Shown here piece after piece: positions 1-8,436 of a stretch of 64,000 nucleotides of DNA. Positions within the stretch are counted from its first letter, which is position 1. Every line of letters starts with the position of its first letter. Position numbers and translations under genes: made by a program. The notes beneath the pieces are model-generated. The model searched no databases. It saw only the letters and a program-made list of their open reading frames with translations, and was not told where the DNA came from. The stretch is from Mariniflexile maritimum (GTDB taxonomy: Bacteria; Bacteroidota; Bacteroidia; Flavobacteriales; Flavobacteriaceae): contig NZ_WRPN01000003.1 in NCBI RefSeq assembly GCF_009746565.1, positions 248,001-312,000 on the forward strand, written 5' to 3'.

Positions 1-385
1 TGGTGATAATTCTGGGCGGGATAAACTCCGGGAAATAATATTTAATATGGTTGAACAGGGATTCAATTTCCAATTCCGTATCACCAAAATCAGAAAAGGT
101 TTTTTCAACTTCAGCAAATAGTTTTTTTTCCAAGGTATCGGAAGCTTTGGCAATCCAAAAAGAATCCTTGTACTTTTCAGAAAACATAAAAGGGTAGGCC
201 TGTTTTAAAGTTGGCAAATTTTCGTTGTTGATTTTTGAAAACAACAAGTCGAATCGCTCAACATGGGCATCTAAATTAATTTTAGCGATGTCGTCTTCCA
301 AATCAGTATTCTTTTTACAAGAAAACAACACCAGAACCAACATTGAAAAAAATAATATATGACCGTTGCGAAACTTAAACGCCAT
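1..385 (-). CDS. gldB: GldB gliding motility lipoprotein, N-terminal part (runs off window start)
   Basis: The first 128 residues are present; the C-terminus lies beyond base 1. Translation begins at the ATG complementary to 383-385 and gives a hydrophobic signal with a lipobox ending in Cys23 (VLFSC), followed by a Lys-rich stretch. So this is a lipoprotein, expected at the cell envelope. The residues after it (FDLLFSKI, then an Asp/Glu-rich region ending FPEFIPPRII) match my memory of GldB, needed for gliding in Flavobacterium and linked to type IX secretion. It is divergent from nadE, a neighbour seen in other flavobacteria. Family call is from recognition, not from a search. Confidence 0.8.
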   Translation of the reverse strand, partial: MAFKFRNGHILFFSMLVLVLFSCKKNTDLEDDIAKINLDAHVERFDLLFSKINNENLPTLKQAYPFMFSEKYKDSFWIAKASDTLEKKLFAEVEKTFSDFGDTELEIESLFNHIKYYFPEFIPPRIIT

Positions 386-424
386 AAATTTTTATAAATT
401 AAGTGTTTGCTTTATTTTTGTTTG

Positions 425-432
425 CAAAGGTA
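425..432 (-). promoter_or_regulatory. Bacteroidota -7 promoter box for gldB
   Basis: On the minus strand this reads TACCTTTG followed by C, a full match to TAnnTTTG, 40 bases upstream of the gldB start. A TTTG that could be the -33 element lies about 23 bases further upstream, longer than the usual spacing of about 19. The box sits between the first in-frame Met of the nadE frame and the likely nadE start, which argues for the shorter nadE. Confidence 0.5.
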
Positions 433-461
433 CAATTCTTGGTTTTAAATTCACACAAAAA

Positions 462-1247
462 ATGCAAACAGAAAAAGTTGTAGATTACATAGTTAATTGG
501 TTAAAGGAATACGCTACAAAAGCAGGCGTCAATGGGTTTGTAATTGGTATTTCGGGAGGCATCGATTCTGCGGTAACCTCAACGCTGTGCGCCAAAACAG
601 GCTTGAATGTTTTGTGCATTGAAATGCCCATTCACCAAGCAGAAAGCCATATAATGAGAGCGCATGAACATATTGAACAACTAAAACAACGCTTTGGCAA
701 TGTAAGCGATACCCGCACCGACCTTACCCCTGTATTTGATGCCTTTAAGGCAGAAGTGTTTTTTGATGGCGACCAAACCACCATTGATATGGCCTTGGCA
801 AACACAAGGGCGCGCCTTCGTATGACGACCTTGTACTACTATGCAGGGCTTTACAAATTATTGGTTGCAGGTACCGGTAATAAAGTTGAAGATTTTGGCA
901 TTGGCTTTTATACAAAATATGGCGATGGCGGCGTGGATATAAGCCCCATTGCCGATTTAATGAAATCTGAAGTTTATGAATTGGGAAAATACTTGAAAGT
1001 ACCCGAATCGATTATGAAAGCCCAACCTTCCGACGGTTTGTTTGGCGATGCCAGAAGCGATGAAGCCCAAATAGGCGCATCGTACCCCGAACTTGAATGG
1101 GCCATGGCCATGGACGAAGCAGGCAAGCGCGCCGAAGATTTTACAGGCCGTGAACAAGCCGTTTTTAACATCTACAAACGCCTGAACGCTGCCAACAAAC
1201 ATAAGATGATTCCCATACCCATTTGCGAAATTCCTAATAATCTATAA
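462..1247 (+). CDS. nadE: NH3-dependent NAD+ synthetase
   Basis: Makes NAD+ from nicotinic acid adenine dinucleotide, ATP and ammonia, in the cytosol. The start at 462 (MQTEKVVDYI) gives 261 residues, the normal length for the ammonia-dependent form; an upstream ATG at 366 would add 32 residues unlike the family and run through the gldB promoter. The PP-loop ATP-pyrophosphatase signature SGGIDS is at residues 31-36. Further family blocks are NTRARLRM, GTGNKVE and the acid-rich KYGDGGVDISP region. There is no glutaminase (nitrilase) domain, so the enzyme should use free ammonia. It stands alone, divergent from gldB and followed by a response regulator after 109 bases. Confidence 0.95.
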   Translation: MQTEKVVDYIVNWLKEYATKAGVNGFVIGISGGIDSAVTSTLCAKTGLNVLCIEMPIHQAESHIMRAHEHIEQLKQRFGNVSDTRTDLTPVFDAFKAEVFFDGDQTTIDMALANTRARLRMTTLYYYAGLYKLLVAGTGNKVEDFGIGFYTKYGDGGVDISPIADLMKSEVYELGKYLKVPESIMKAQPSDGLFGDARSDEAQIGASYPELEWAMAMDEAGKRAEDFTGREQAVFNIYKRLNAANKHKMIPIPICEIPNNL

Positions 1248-1356
1248 AAACCTTTGCAAATTATTTAAAATTAATATACATTTACAGCAGGCTTATTCTC
1301 TCAACAAATTATAATAACCTCTCTAACTTAATTATAATCAAAAAAAGCTAAAAAAT

Positions 1357-1986
1357 ATGATAAAATTATTAATAGCAGACAACCACCCAATCACAAGAAA
1401 AGGACTTGAAGTATTACTTTCAGCAGCTTCTAACATTAAAATTGTTGCTAGCGTTGATAATGGCGAAGCCATATTGGAATACGTCAAAAAACATCCCGTT
1501 GACATTATTTTAACTGAAGCCGACCTACCCGTATTAAACGGCCTAACAGTTTTGCGTCATTTAAAACATGACTATCCAGACATTAAAACCATCATTCTTA
1601 GTGCACAGCCCGAAGAAGTGTATGCCATAAACGCCTTAAAAGCAGGTGCTTTTGGTTACATCCATAAATCGGTTAACGTGTTAACTATCAGCGAAGCAAT
1701 TCTAAAGGTTTATAATGGCGGTATTCATTTAAGCAACGATTTAACCCAACAATTAGCTTTTGGAAACCGCATTAACAAAGGCGGAACTTTTTATAAAAAA
1801 CTTTCAACCAGGGAAGCAGAAGTTTTAAAACTGCTTACAATTGGAAGGAAAAATAAAGAAATTTCCAAAGAATTGGACATTAACGAAAAAACCGTTAGTA
1901 CCTATAAAGCCCGTTTGATGCGCAAGCTAAAAGTAACCAATTTAATTGATTTGGTTAATCAGGCGAAGCTTAACACCGGCTTATAG
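1357..1986 (+). CDS. NarL/LuxR-type response regulator with Glu at the phospho-acceptor site
   Basis: A 209-residue cytosolic transcription factor: receiver domain at about 1-120 and LuxR-type helix-turn-helix at about 145-205 (STREAEVLKLL, then EKTVSTYKARLMRKL). The receiver keeps Asp8, Ser83 or a near neighbour, and Lys104 in GYIHKS. Aligning LTEADLPVLNG with the usual LLDxxLPxxxG block puts Glu54 where the phosphorylated Asp should be, and the second acidic-pocket residue is Asn9. This suggests a regulator that does not depend on phosphorylation, perhaps locked in an active-like state. No histidine kinase is next to it. Its 3' end overlaps the convergent dnaG by 6 bases. Targets cannot be read from the sequence. 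Confidence 0.85.
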   Translation: MIKLLIADNHPITRKGLEVLLSAASNIKIVASVDNGEAILEYVKKHPVDIILTEADLPVLNGLTVLRHLKHDYPDIKTIILSAQPEEVYAINALKAGAFGYIHKSVNVLTISEAILKVYNGGIHLSNDLTQQLAFGNRINKGGTFYKKLSTREAEVLKLLTIGRKNKEISKELDINEKTVSTYKARLMRKLKVTNLIDLVNQAKLNTGL

Positions 1987-3939
1987 TACTCTATTTAGTT
2001 TTCTGGAAAGCAGCATTTTTAAACCCGAATAGTCTTTAACTTCTTCAAGGATGTTTTTGTTAACATCTGCAATGTTTGCCATTGCCTCTTGCTGAAAGTC
2101 TTTTACTTTTTGGTCTATTAAAAAGCACCGGAGACTTAAAATGGTTTCACTTACTAATTGGGCAACTGTATGGGTTTTTTCCTTTGGAAAAATATTCATA
2201 CGTTGCCAATTATCTAAGGTGTAGCGCTCATCTTCCATTAAAATATGGGTAATTTCGGTACCCATTTCAGCATCTACGATATTAACGAAATTCTTAAGAT
2301 TAAAATCCGGGTTTTGGTTCAATGTATCTATGATGGTGTAGTACAAATTTTTAAACTGCGGGTTGGTAAATTGCATCTCATCATCCTGAAGGTCTAAAAA
2401 CACTTTTTCAAAAACCTTGGCTTCATGAATAACGGGTTCCAGTACCAACTCGCCTTTATCGTTTTCCTTTAGCACCAAATCTTCAAAAGACTCGGTTCGG
2501 TTTCCATAAAGCAATAGCACTTCAATAATTTTTCGTTCTAAGGTATATTGTACATCTACCTTTTCAAGGGGCTGTTGGTGCTTGATAACCTCAAACGCTC
2601 TTTGTTCGGTTTTAAACTGTTTGTTTTCTTCCTGAAATTCCTTTTTACTAATCTGTGCCAGGGTGCTAAACAGCACCTCTTCGCTAATATCCATGATTCG
2701 GGCACATTCTTGAATGTAGATTTCCTTTTTTATCCTATCGGGAATTTTAGCGATGCTATTTACAATATCCCGTACCGTTTCCGCCTTTTTAATGGGGTCG
2801 TTTTTTGATTCCTCGAATAGGACAGAGGCTTTAAACTGAATAAAATCCTTGGCGTTTTCGGTTAAATAGGCCGTAAGTTCTTGTAGGGTATTTTGTTTTG
2901 CAAAACTATCGGGGTCTTCCCCTTCCGGAAAGGTGCATACCTTAACGTTCATGCCCTGTTCAAGAATTAAATCAATACCCCGAAGTGAAGCGCGCATCCC
3001 TGCTGCATCGCCATCAAAAAGCACGGTGATATTTTTGGTAAGTCGGTTTATTAAACGGATTTGTTCGGAGGTAAGGGCTGTTCCCGATGACGCCACAACA
3101 TTGGTAATACCTGTTTGATGAAACTGTATCACATCGGTATAACCTTCAACCAGGTAACAATTATCTTCTTTGGCAATGCTTTGTTTCGCATGGAAAATAC
3201 CGTACAGCACATGGCTTTTATGGTAAATATCGCTTTCGGGAGAATTTACATATTTGGCCGCTTTTTTGTCGTTTATTAAAATCCGGCCTCCAAAACCAAG
3301 CACACGACCGCTCATGCTTTTTATAGGGAACATCACACGGCCTTTAAACCTATCGAAATGCTTGCCGTCCTTAACAATGGATAACCCTGTTTTTTCTAAA
3401 TAATCGAGCTTGTAACCTTGTTTTAAAGCTTCGTCGGTAAATGCTTGCCACTCGTTAAGTGAGTAGCCCAGATCGAATTTCTTAATGATGTCATCGGTAA
3501 ACCCACGTTCTTTAAAATAACTGAGCCCAATGGCTTTTCCCTGATCTGTTTTATGCAGAATTTTTTGAAAGTAGGTATTGGCAAATTCACTTACCAAATA
3601 CAGGCTTTCCCGTTCGTTTGCCTGGTCTTTCTGTTCGTTGCTCTGCTCGGTTTCCTCTATTTCAATATTATATTTTTTTGCCAGATATTTTATGGCTTCC
3701 GGATAGGTAAAATGCTCGTGTTCCATTAAAAAAGACACCACGGTACCGCCTTTTCCTGTTGAAAAATCTTTCCAAATTTGTTTAACGGGCGACACCATGA
3801 AACTGGGAGAGCGCTCGTCGCTAAACGGACTCAAGCCCTTAAAGTTGCTACCCGCTTTTTTAAGATTCACAAAATCGCCAATAACCTCCTCAACACGGGC
3901 GGTTTCAAACACTAAATCTATGGAAGCTGGTGAAATCAA
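1981..3939 (-). CDS. dnaG: DNA primase DnaG, zinc ligands missing
   Basis: Makes RNA primers at the replication fork and works with the replicative helicase. The 652 residues hold an N-terminal zinc-domain fold (1-100), the primase core with TOPRIM motifs (EGYTD at 265-269, DGDAAG at 309-314), and a C-terminal helicase-binding region. In the N-terminal domain the four positions that carry Cys, His, Cys, Cys in E. coli DnaG are Ser37, Ser40, Asp58 and Thr61 here (LSPFS and KDFSTG), while the surrounding block ERSPSFMVSPVKQ is conserved. So the fold is likely kept without zinc. From memory this is shared by other flavobacterial primases, but I could not check. The start MISPASIDLVFETA fits the family. 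Confidence 0.95.
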   Translation of the reverse strand: MISPASIDLVFETARVEEVIGDFVNLKKAGSNFKGLSPFSDERSPSFMVSPVKQIWKDFSTGKGGTVVSFLMEHEHFTYPEAIKYLAKKYNIEIEETEQSNEQKDQANERESLYLVSEFANTYFQKILHKTDQGKAIGLSYFKERGFTDDIIKKFDLGYSLNEWQAFTDEALKQGYKLDYLEKTGLSIVKDGKHFDRFKGRVMFPIKSMSGRVLGFGGRILINDKKAAKYVNSPESDIYHKSHVLYGIFHAKQSIAKEDNCYLVEGYTDVIQFHQTGITNVVASSGTALTSEQIRLINRLTKNITVLFDGDAAGMRASLRGIDLILEQGMNVKVCTFPEGEDPDSFAKQNTLQELTAYLTENAKDFIQFKASVLFEESKNDPIKKAETVRDIVNSIAKIPDRIKKEIYIQECARIMDISEEVLFSTLAQISKKEFQEENKQFKTEQRAFEVIKHQQPLEKVDVQYTLERKIIEVLLLYGNRTESFEDLVLKENDKGELVLEPVIHEAKVFEKVFLDLQDDEMQFTNPQFKNLYYTIIDTLNQNPDFNLKNFVNIVDAEMGTEITHILMEDERYTLDNWQRMNIFPKEKTHTVAQLVSETILSLRCFLIDQKVKDFQQEAMANIADVNKNILEEVKDYSGLKMLLSRKLNRVL

Positions 3940-4028
3940 GGGTTAATGCGTAATTTAAAAGATTAAAGCTTTCTTAAATATTAAATATAAATGTAATACA
4001 AACTATTCATTTTGAAAATTTAAAAAAA

Positions 4029-4664
4029 TTAAATCATTCCTAAAAGTTCAGACATGCTGTTAAATGTTTTTGTTGCATCAGCTTCCAATTCATGGTTATA
4101 ATCGTGTGCCGTAAACCCGAACACATCAAAACCGCCCGCCTTTGCTGCCTTTATACCCGAAAGGCTATCTTCAACAACCAAACAATCCTTGTTATTAAAA
4201 CCCATAGTTTCCGCAGCCCAAGAAAATACGGCTGGATCGGGTTTCCATTTTTGGATGGCGTAGCAACTAAAAATGTTGTTTTCAAAATAGGGCAATAGTC
4301 CGGTAAGCTCTAAATTGAGTTTTATTTTATTTTCAGGACCACTGGAAGCGACACAAAAAGGAATTGTTAGCCGGTCCAAAACCATTTTAATACCTTCAAC
4401 TGGTTGAACGTACTTTTTAAAAGCCTCAAAACTTAATTTCCTATAATCATCTTGAAAAGAATCGGGCAATGTTTTTTGGGTTAATTGGGCAATGTTGTTT
4501 TTGCAGGCATCGAAAAAGCTACCCTTAAAATGTTTCATGCCGTAAGCCAAATCGATGTTGGCCCCGTAAGCATTTGCCAGATCAACCAATATTTGGATGC
4601 TTATTGGCTCACTGTCAACCAGCACTCCGTCACAATCGAAAATGATGCATTTGTACTTCTTCAT
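4029..4664 (-). CDS. HAD-superfamily phosphatase (beta-phosphoglucomutase/phosphatase-like)
   Basis: A 211-residue cytosolic haloacid-dehalogenase hydrolase. Motif I is FDCDGVLVDSEP with nucleophile Asp10 and acid/base Asp12; motif II is VASSGP; Lys in QKWKPDP and the VVEDSLSGIKAAKAGG block give motifs III and IV. The helical cap between motifs I and II is the C1 type of phosphoglycolate phosphatases and beta-phosphoglucomutases. The substrate cannot be told from sequence; a sugar phosphate is a fair guess. It lies 3 bases downstream of the SDR gene and is probably co-transcribed with it. Confidence 0.85.
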   Translation of the reverse strand: MKKYKCIIFDCDGVLVDSEPISIQILVDLANAYGANIDLAYGMKHFKGSFFDACKNNIAQLTQKTLPDSFQDDYRKLSFEAFKKYVQPVEGIKMVLDRLTIPFCVASSGPENKIKLNLELTGLLPYFENNIFSCYAIQKWKPDPAVFSWAAETMGFNNKDCLVVEDSLSGIKAAKAGGFDVFGFTAHDYNHELEADATKTFNSMSELLGMI

Positions 4665-4667
4665 TAA

Positions 4668-5351
4668 TTAAGGCGTAGAATTAGATACCTGCAACAATTT
4701 ACCGTTATAGTATTTATGGCCGTTAAGTGAAAATTCAAGAATGTACTTTGCCATTTCTAAGGCTGTCGTTGAGGCTTTATAACCGGGAAACGCTTCTTCA
4801 AGCATTTCGGTCTGTACCGCGCCCAAAGCAAGCACATTAAATGAGATGCCCGTTTCTTTGTATTCTTCTGCCAATAGTTCGGTTAAGGTTATTACGGCAG
4901 CTTTACTGGAACTGTATGCTGCCAATCCGGGAAATTTCATGCTGCCTTGAACGCCTCCCATAGAACTAATGGTGACTACATGCCCGTTTTTTTTCATAAA
5001 TGGCAACACAGTGCGTATTAATTCGGCAACGCCAAACACGTTGGTTCTGTACACGGTTTCAAAATCTTCCATTGAAATTTCCGAAAAAGGTTTGTTCAAC
5101 AATATACCGGCATTGTTTATGAGTACGTCCACTTGCTGCCAATTGGCCTTAACATAAGCTTCCACTTGTTTATGTGCATGACTAGCGGTCAAATCTATTG
5201 AAAGGGCAGTAACATTGTTTAATTTTAAATTCTGGACAGACTTTTCATTCCGCGAAAGCGCCAACACCTGATGTCCTGCTTTTGCGAACAATTGAACCAA
5301 TTCAAACCCAATACCACGACTTGTTCCTGTAATGATGACGTTTTTTGACAT
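4668..5351 (-). CDS. Short-chain dehydrogenase/reductase (SDR)
   Basis: A 227-residue classical SDR. The Rossmann dinucleotide motif TGTSRGIG is at 8-15, NNAG at 79-82, the catalytic Ser at about 130, and the YxxxK pair is Tyr146/Lys150 (AYSSSKAAV). An Arg in the glycine loop (SRGIG) followed by ALSRN suggests NADP(H) preference. The substrate is not known. It is first in a two-gene unit with the HAD phosphatase, separated from the PDH genes by a terminator-like hairpin. Confidence 0.88.
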   Translation of the reverse strand: MSKNVIITGTSRGIGFELVQLFAKAGHQVLALSRNEKSVQNLKLNNVTALSIDLTASHAHKQVEAYVKANWQQVDVLINNAGILLNKPFSEISMEDFETVYRTNVFGVAELIRTVLPFMKKNGHVVTISSMGGVQGSMKFPGLAAYSSSKAAVITLTELLAEEYKETGISFNVLALGAVQTEMLEEAFPGYKASTTALEMAKYILEFSLNGHKYYNGKLLQVSNSTP

Positions 5352-5375
5352 AAATCTGCTTTAAAAGTTTAAAGA

Positions 5376-5421
5376 TAAAAAAACCTGTTTCTATTCCCAA
5401 AGCAATTGGGGGAAACAGGCT
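5376..5421 (-). terminator. Rho-independent terminator after the PDH E2 gene
   Basis: On the minus strand GCCTGTTTC pairs with GAAACAGGT, with a secondary pairing CCCCAATTG/CTTTGGG in the loop, followed by a run of seven T. It lies 35 bases past the E2 stop codon and before the SDR start, so it should end the E1-alpha/E2 transcript. Confidence 0.65.
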
Positions 5422-5427
5422 TATATA

Positions 5428-5452
5428 ATGAGATTTCTGCTTCCGCAGGAAT
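5428..5452. repeat. Degenerate dispersed repeat with a TCCGCAGGA core
   Basis: The sequence GAGATTTCTGCTTCCGCAGG followed by AATT contains an imperfect palindrome (CCTGCxxxxGCAGG type). A related block (GAGATATCAGTTTCCGC) is at 17887-17903. It looks like an eroded member of the palindromic intergenic repeats common in flavobacterial genomes; that family link is from memory. Confidence 0.35.
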
Positions 5453-5455
5453 TGT

Positions 5456-7117
5456 TTATACCAACATTGTTACTGGGTTTTCAATATATCCTTTTAATGT
5501 TTGAAGGAATTGTGCTCCTGTAGCGCCATCAACCGTTCTGTGGTCGCAGGCTAACGACAGCTTCATGGTATTGCCAACCACAATTTGTCCGTTTTTAACC
5601 ACTGGTTTTTCAACAATATTCCCAACGGAAAGAATGGCAGAATTAGGTTGGTTAATGATAGATGTAAACGTATCGATGCCAAACATACCCAAGTTAGAAA
5701 CCGTAAACGTGCTGCCTTCCATTTCTTGGGGCGTTAATTTTTTGTTTCTAGCTTTACCTGCAAGATCTTTAACCGCAGCGCCAATTTGTGGTAAAGTTTG
5801 CTCGTTTGCAAACTTAACTACTGGTACAACCAAGCCGTCTGGAACCGCCACGGCCACCCCAATATGCACGTGGTTATTTAAACGCATTTTATCGGCAAAC
5901 CACTGCGAGTTTACTTGTGGGTGCTGTTTTAATGCCAGGGCGCAGGCCTTGACAATCATGTCGTTATAAGATATTTTAGTATCTGGAATGGTATTGAACT
6001 GTGCACGGAACGCTATGGCATTTTCCATATCGAACTCCACGGTTAAATAATAATGAGGTGCCGTAAATTTAGAATTTGTTAAGGCTTTGGCAATGGCCTT
6101 ACGCATTTGCGAGTTTGGCACATCTTCAAAATCTTCTTGCCCTACTGCAACAAATTTCCCAACGGAAGCCCCTGCAATTGGCACAAAATTCTCAACATCG
6201 CTTTTTACGATGCGTCCGTTTTCACCAGAGCCTTTAACTTGCGATAAGTTGATGCCTTTCTCATCGGCTATTTTTTTAGCTAAGGGCGATACAAATAAGC
6301 GTCCGCTAGAAGCTGTTTGAGTTACAGGTTTAGCTGCTTCGTTTTTAGTGGGCTCTTGTTTTTGGGTTACATTGGAAACCTCCGCTTTAGGAGCTTCTTG
6401 CTTTGGTGTTTCTGCCTTTTTAGCTGGTGTACCTGCTAAAAAATTGGCTGCCACACCAGAAACATCGGTTCCTGAAGGACCAATTATTGCCAGTAAAGAA
6501 TCGACTTTTGCTGATTCGCCTTCTTTCAAACCAATATATAACAAAGTACCCGATTGAAACGATTCAAATTCCATGGTGGCCTTATCGGTTTCAATTTCGG
6601 CAAGAATTTCTCCCTCGGCAACGGTGTCGCCCACTTTCTTAAGCCATGTTGCTACGGTACCCTCTTCCATGGTATCGCTTAAACGCGGCATGGTAACTAC
6701 GGTTACACCTTCGGGAAGCCCCCCCTCGTCTGCGCCTTCCGAAGGGGAAGGAGCTGATTCGTTCTTATTTTTTGATGCTTCAGATTTTGATAAATCTTCG
6801 GATTTTGCTTCTTGTGAACCTTCTTTGGTTTCTGCGGATGCTTTTCCGCCGCCCTCAATTAAACCTGAAATATCCTCGCCCTCTTCGCCAATAATGGCCA
6901 AAAGTTCATCAACTTTGGTAGTTTCACCTTCTTTTACGCCAATGTACAATAAGGTACCTTCATGAAACGACTCAAATTCCATAGTGGCTTTGTCGGTTTC
7001 AATTTCGGCAAGAATATCACCTTCACTTATTTTGTCGCCCACTTTTTTTAACCAAGTAGCAACCGTTCCTTCTTCCATTGTATCGCTTAAACGCGGCATA
7101 TTTATCACTTCTGCCAT
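5456..7117 (-). CDS. pdhC: Pyruvate dehydrogenase E2, dihydrolipoamide acetyltransferase (two lipoyl domains)
   Basis: Core enzyme of the pyruvate dehydrogenase complex; it transfers the acetyl group from lipoamide to CoA. The 553 residues hold two nearly identical lipoyl domains (about 1-85 and 138-222; lipoyl-lysines Lys43 and Lys179 in ETDKATMEFESF), Ala/Pro/Lys-rich linkers, a peripheral-subunit binding domain (about 274-312, FVSPLAKKIADEKGI) and the catalytic domain from about 325 to the end with DHRTVDG (His526, Asp530). The first linker (about 121-137, SAPSPSEGADEGGLPEG) is coded by an unusually GC-rich stretch at 6707-6757. The gene starts 3 bases after the E1-alpha stop, so the two are an operon; E1-beta and E3 are not in the window. 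Confidence 0.95.
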   Translation of the reverse strand: MAEVINMPRLSDTMEEGTVATWLKKVGDKISEGDILAEIETDKATMEFESFHEGTLLYIGVKEGETTKVDELLAIIGEEGEDISGLIEGGGKASAETKEGSQEAKSEDLSKSEASKNKNESAPSPSEGADEGGLPEGVTVVTMPRLSDTMEEGTVATWLKKVGDTVAEGEILAEIETDKATMEFESFQSGTLLYIGLKEGESAKVDSLLAIIGPSGTDVSGVAANFLAGTPAKKAETPKQEAPKAEVSNVTQKQEPTKNEAAKPVTQTASSGRLFVSPLAKKIADEKGINLSQVKGSGENGRIVKSDVENFVPIAGASVGKFVAVGQEDFEDVPNSQMRKAIAKALTNSKFTAPHYYLTVEFDMENAIAFRAQFNTIPDTKISYNDMIVKACALALKQHPQVNSQWFADKMRLNNHVHIGVAVAVPDGLVVPVVKFANEQTLPQIGAAVKDLAGKARNKKLTPQEMEGSTFTVSNLGMFGIDTFTSIINQPNSAILSVGNIVEKPVVKNGQIVVGNTMKLSLACDHRTVDGATGAQFLQTLKGYIENPVTMLV

Positions 7118-7120
7118 AAC

Positions 7121-8119
7121 TTATATTTTGTGTTGAATAAAGGGGTAGTCTTTTTGTTCGTAAACCATGTCGTAAAGTTGTTGCTTATCTGGGAAAGGCG
7201 ATTCTTCGGCAAATTTCTCGCACTCCTCCACTAAATCTTTCACGCGTTTGTCTATCACTTTAAGATCGTCTTCCGTAGCATATTTCTTTTCTAGAATCAC
7301 ATCCTTTACTTGCGTAATTGGGTCAATTTTCTTGTACTCCTCAACTTCTTCCTTGGTTCTATAATGCTGCGCATCACTCATGGAATGTCCACGGTAACGG
7401 TAAGTTTTTAACTCTAAAAACGTGGGGCCGCCGCCTTTTCGTGCACGTTGAATGGCTTCTTCAAAAGCTTCGGCCACCTTAACTGGGTTCATGCCATCAA
7501 CAGGGCCACAAGGCATTTCATAGCCTTTACCAAGTTTCCAGATTTCGGTATGGTTTGCGGTACGTTCTACCGATGTTCCCATGGCGTACCCATTATTTTC
7601 ACAAACAAATACTACGGGAAGGTTCCAAAGCATGGCCAAGTTAAAGGTTTCGTGCAGCGAACCTTGTCGTGCAGCACCATCGCCAAAGCAACATAAAGTA
7701 ACGGCATCACTACCATGGTATTTATCGCCAAAAGCCATGCCTGCGCCCAATGGAATTTGCCCACCCACAATACCGTGGCCACCATAAAAACGAAATTCCT
7801 TAGAAAAAATATGCATCGAGCCTCCCATTCCTTTGGAAGTACCGGTTGCTTTTCCATAAAGTTCGGCCATAACACGTCTGGGATCTTCGCCCATACCTAT
7901 GGGCTGCACGTGGTTTCTATAGGCTGTAATCATTTTGTCCTTTGTCAAGTCCATTGCGTGTAAGGCACCAGCTAAAACAGCTTCTTGACCGTTATATAAA
8001 TGAAGAAATCCTCTTACTTTTTGCTGAATGTAAACGGCAGCCAGTTTATCTTCAAACTTTCTCCAGAATGACATATCTTCATACCATTTGAGGTACACCT
8101 CTTTTGTGATTTTTTGCAT
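7121..8119 (-). CDS. pdhA: Pyruvate dehydrogenase E1 component, alpha subunit
   Basis: Thiamine-diphosphate-dependent decarboxylation of pyruvate as the alpha part of an alpha2beta2 E1. The 332 residues have the usual length. The ThDP/Mg motif starts at GDGAARQG (146-153) and ends near the Asn of CENNGYAM; the YRNHVQPI and RYRGHSMSDAQHYR blocks are typical of E1-alpha. The partner beta subunit must be coded elsewhere. It is first in an operon with the E2 gene and is preceded by a strong Bacteroidota promoter match. Confidence 0.95.
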   Translation of the reverse strand: MQKITKEVYLKWYEDMSFWRKFEDKLAAVYIQQKVRGFLHLYNGQEAVLAGALHAMDLTKDKMITAYRNHVQPIGMGEDPRRVMAELYGKATGTSKGMGGSMHIFSKEFRFYGGHGIVGGQIPLGAGMAFGDKYHGSDAVTLCCFGDGAARQGSLHETFNLAMLWNLPVVFVCENNGYAMGTSVERTANHTEIWKLGKGYEMPCGPVDGMNPVKVAEAFEEAIQRARKGGGPTFLELKTYRYRGHSMSDAQHYRTKEEVEEYKKIDPITQVKDVILEKKYATEDDLKVIDKRVKDLVEECEKFAEESPFPDKQQLYDMVYEQKDYPFIQHKI

Positions 8120-8151
8120 CGACTTCTGTTAATTTTAAATTTTGCGAATTA

Positions 8152-8181
8152 CAAAAGTAATACTTTGAAAGGTATTGCAAA
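8152..8181 (-). promoter_or_regulatory. Bacteroidota-type promoter for pdhA-pdhC
   Basis: On the minus strand TTTG, an 18-19 base spacer and TACTTTTG match the -33/-7 consensus, with the -7 box 33 bases upstream of the ATG. The -33 TTTG is itself the end of a second TACTTTTG (8178-8185), so there could be two start points 26 bases apart. Confidence 0.6.
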
Positions 8182-8436
8182 AGTAGAACGGGATTAAAGT
8201 CGAAAAAATATGAAAAAAAACAGCACTTCACATTTAATTCTGTGTATTTACTATTTTTTTTGAAGAAAAATTATCGTATTTTTAATTCAATCGATTGAAC
8301 TTAACGTAAAATGAGGCTGTTTAGTGTTAAAATAAACGCTTCATTGGTACTCATTGGTTACTAGTTAAACTTTTTTTTGAATTTTTTGGTTGTGGACAAA
8401 ATACTTGTTGAAAACAGCTATTATCATCTTTTTATA

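Noticed and set aside
366-461. N-terminal extension of NadE from the ATG at 366
   Set aside because: The extra 32 residues do not fit the family, overlap the gldB start and cover a promoter box; MQTEK at 462 gives the normal length.
1981-1986. Frameshift at the response regulator/dnaG junction
   Set aside because: Both proteins end at family-typical lengths; the 6-base tail-to-tail overlap is a normal compact arrangement.
6573-6965. 130-residue plus-strand ORF opposite the E2 gene
   Set aside because: It is a shadow of the Ala/Glu/Lys-rich lipoyl and linker coding sequence, giving a Ser/Pro-rich frame without homology.
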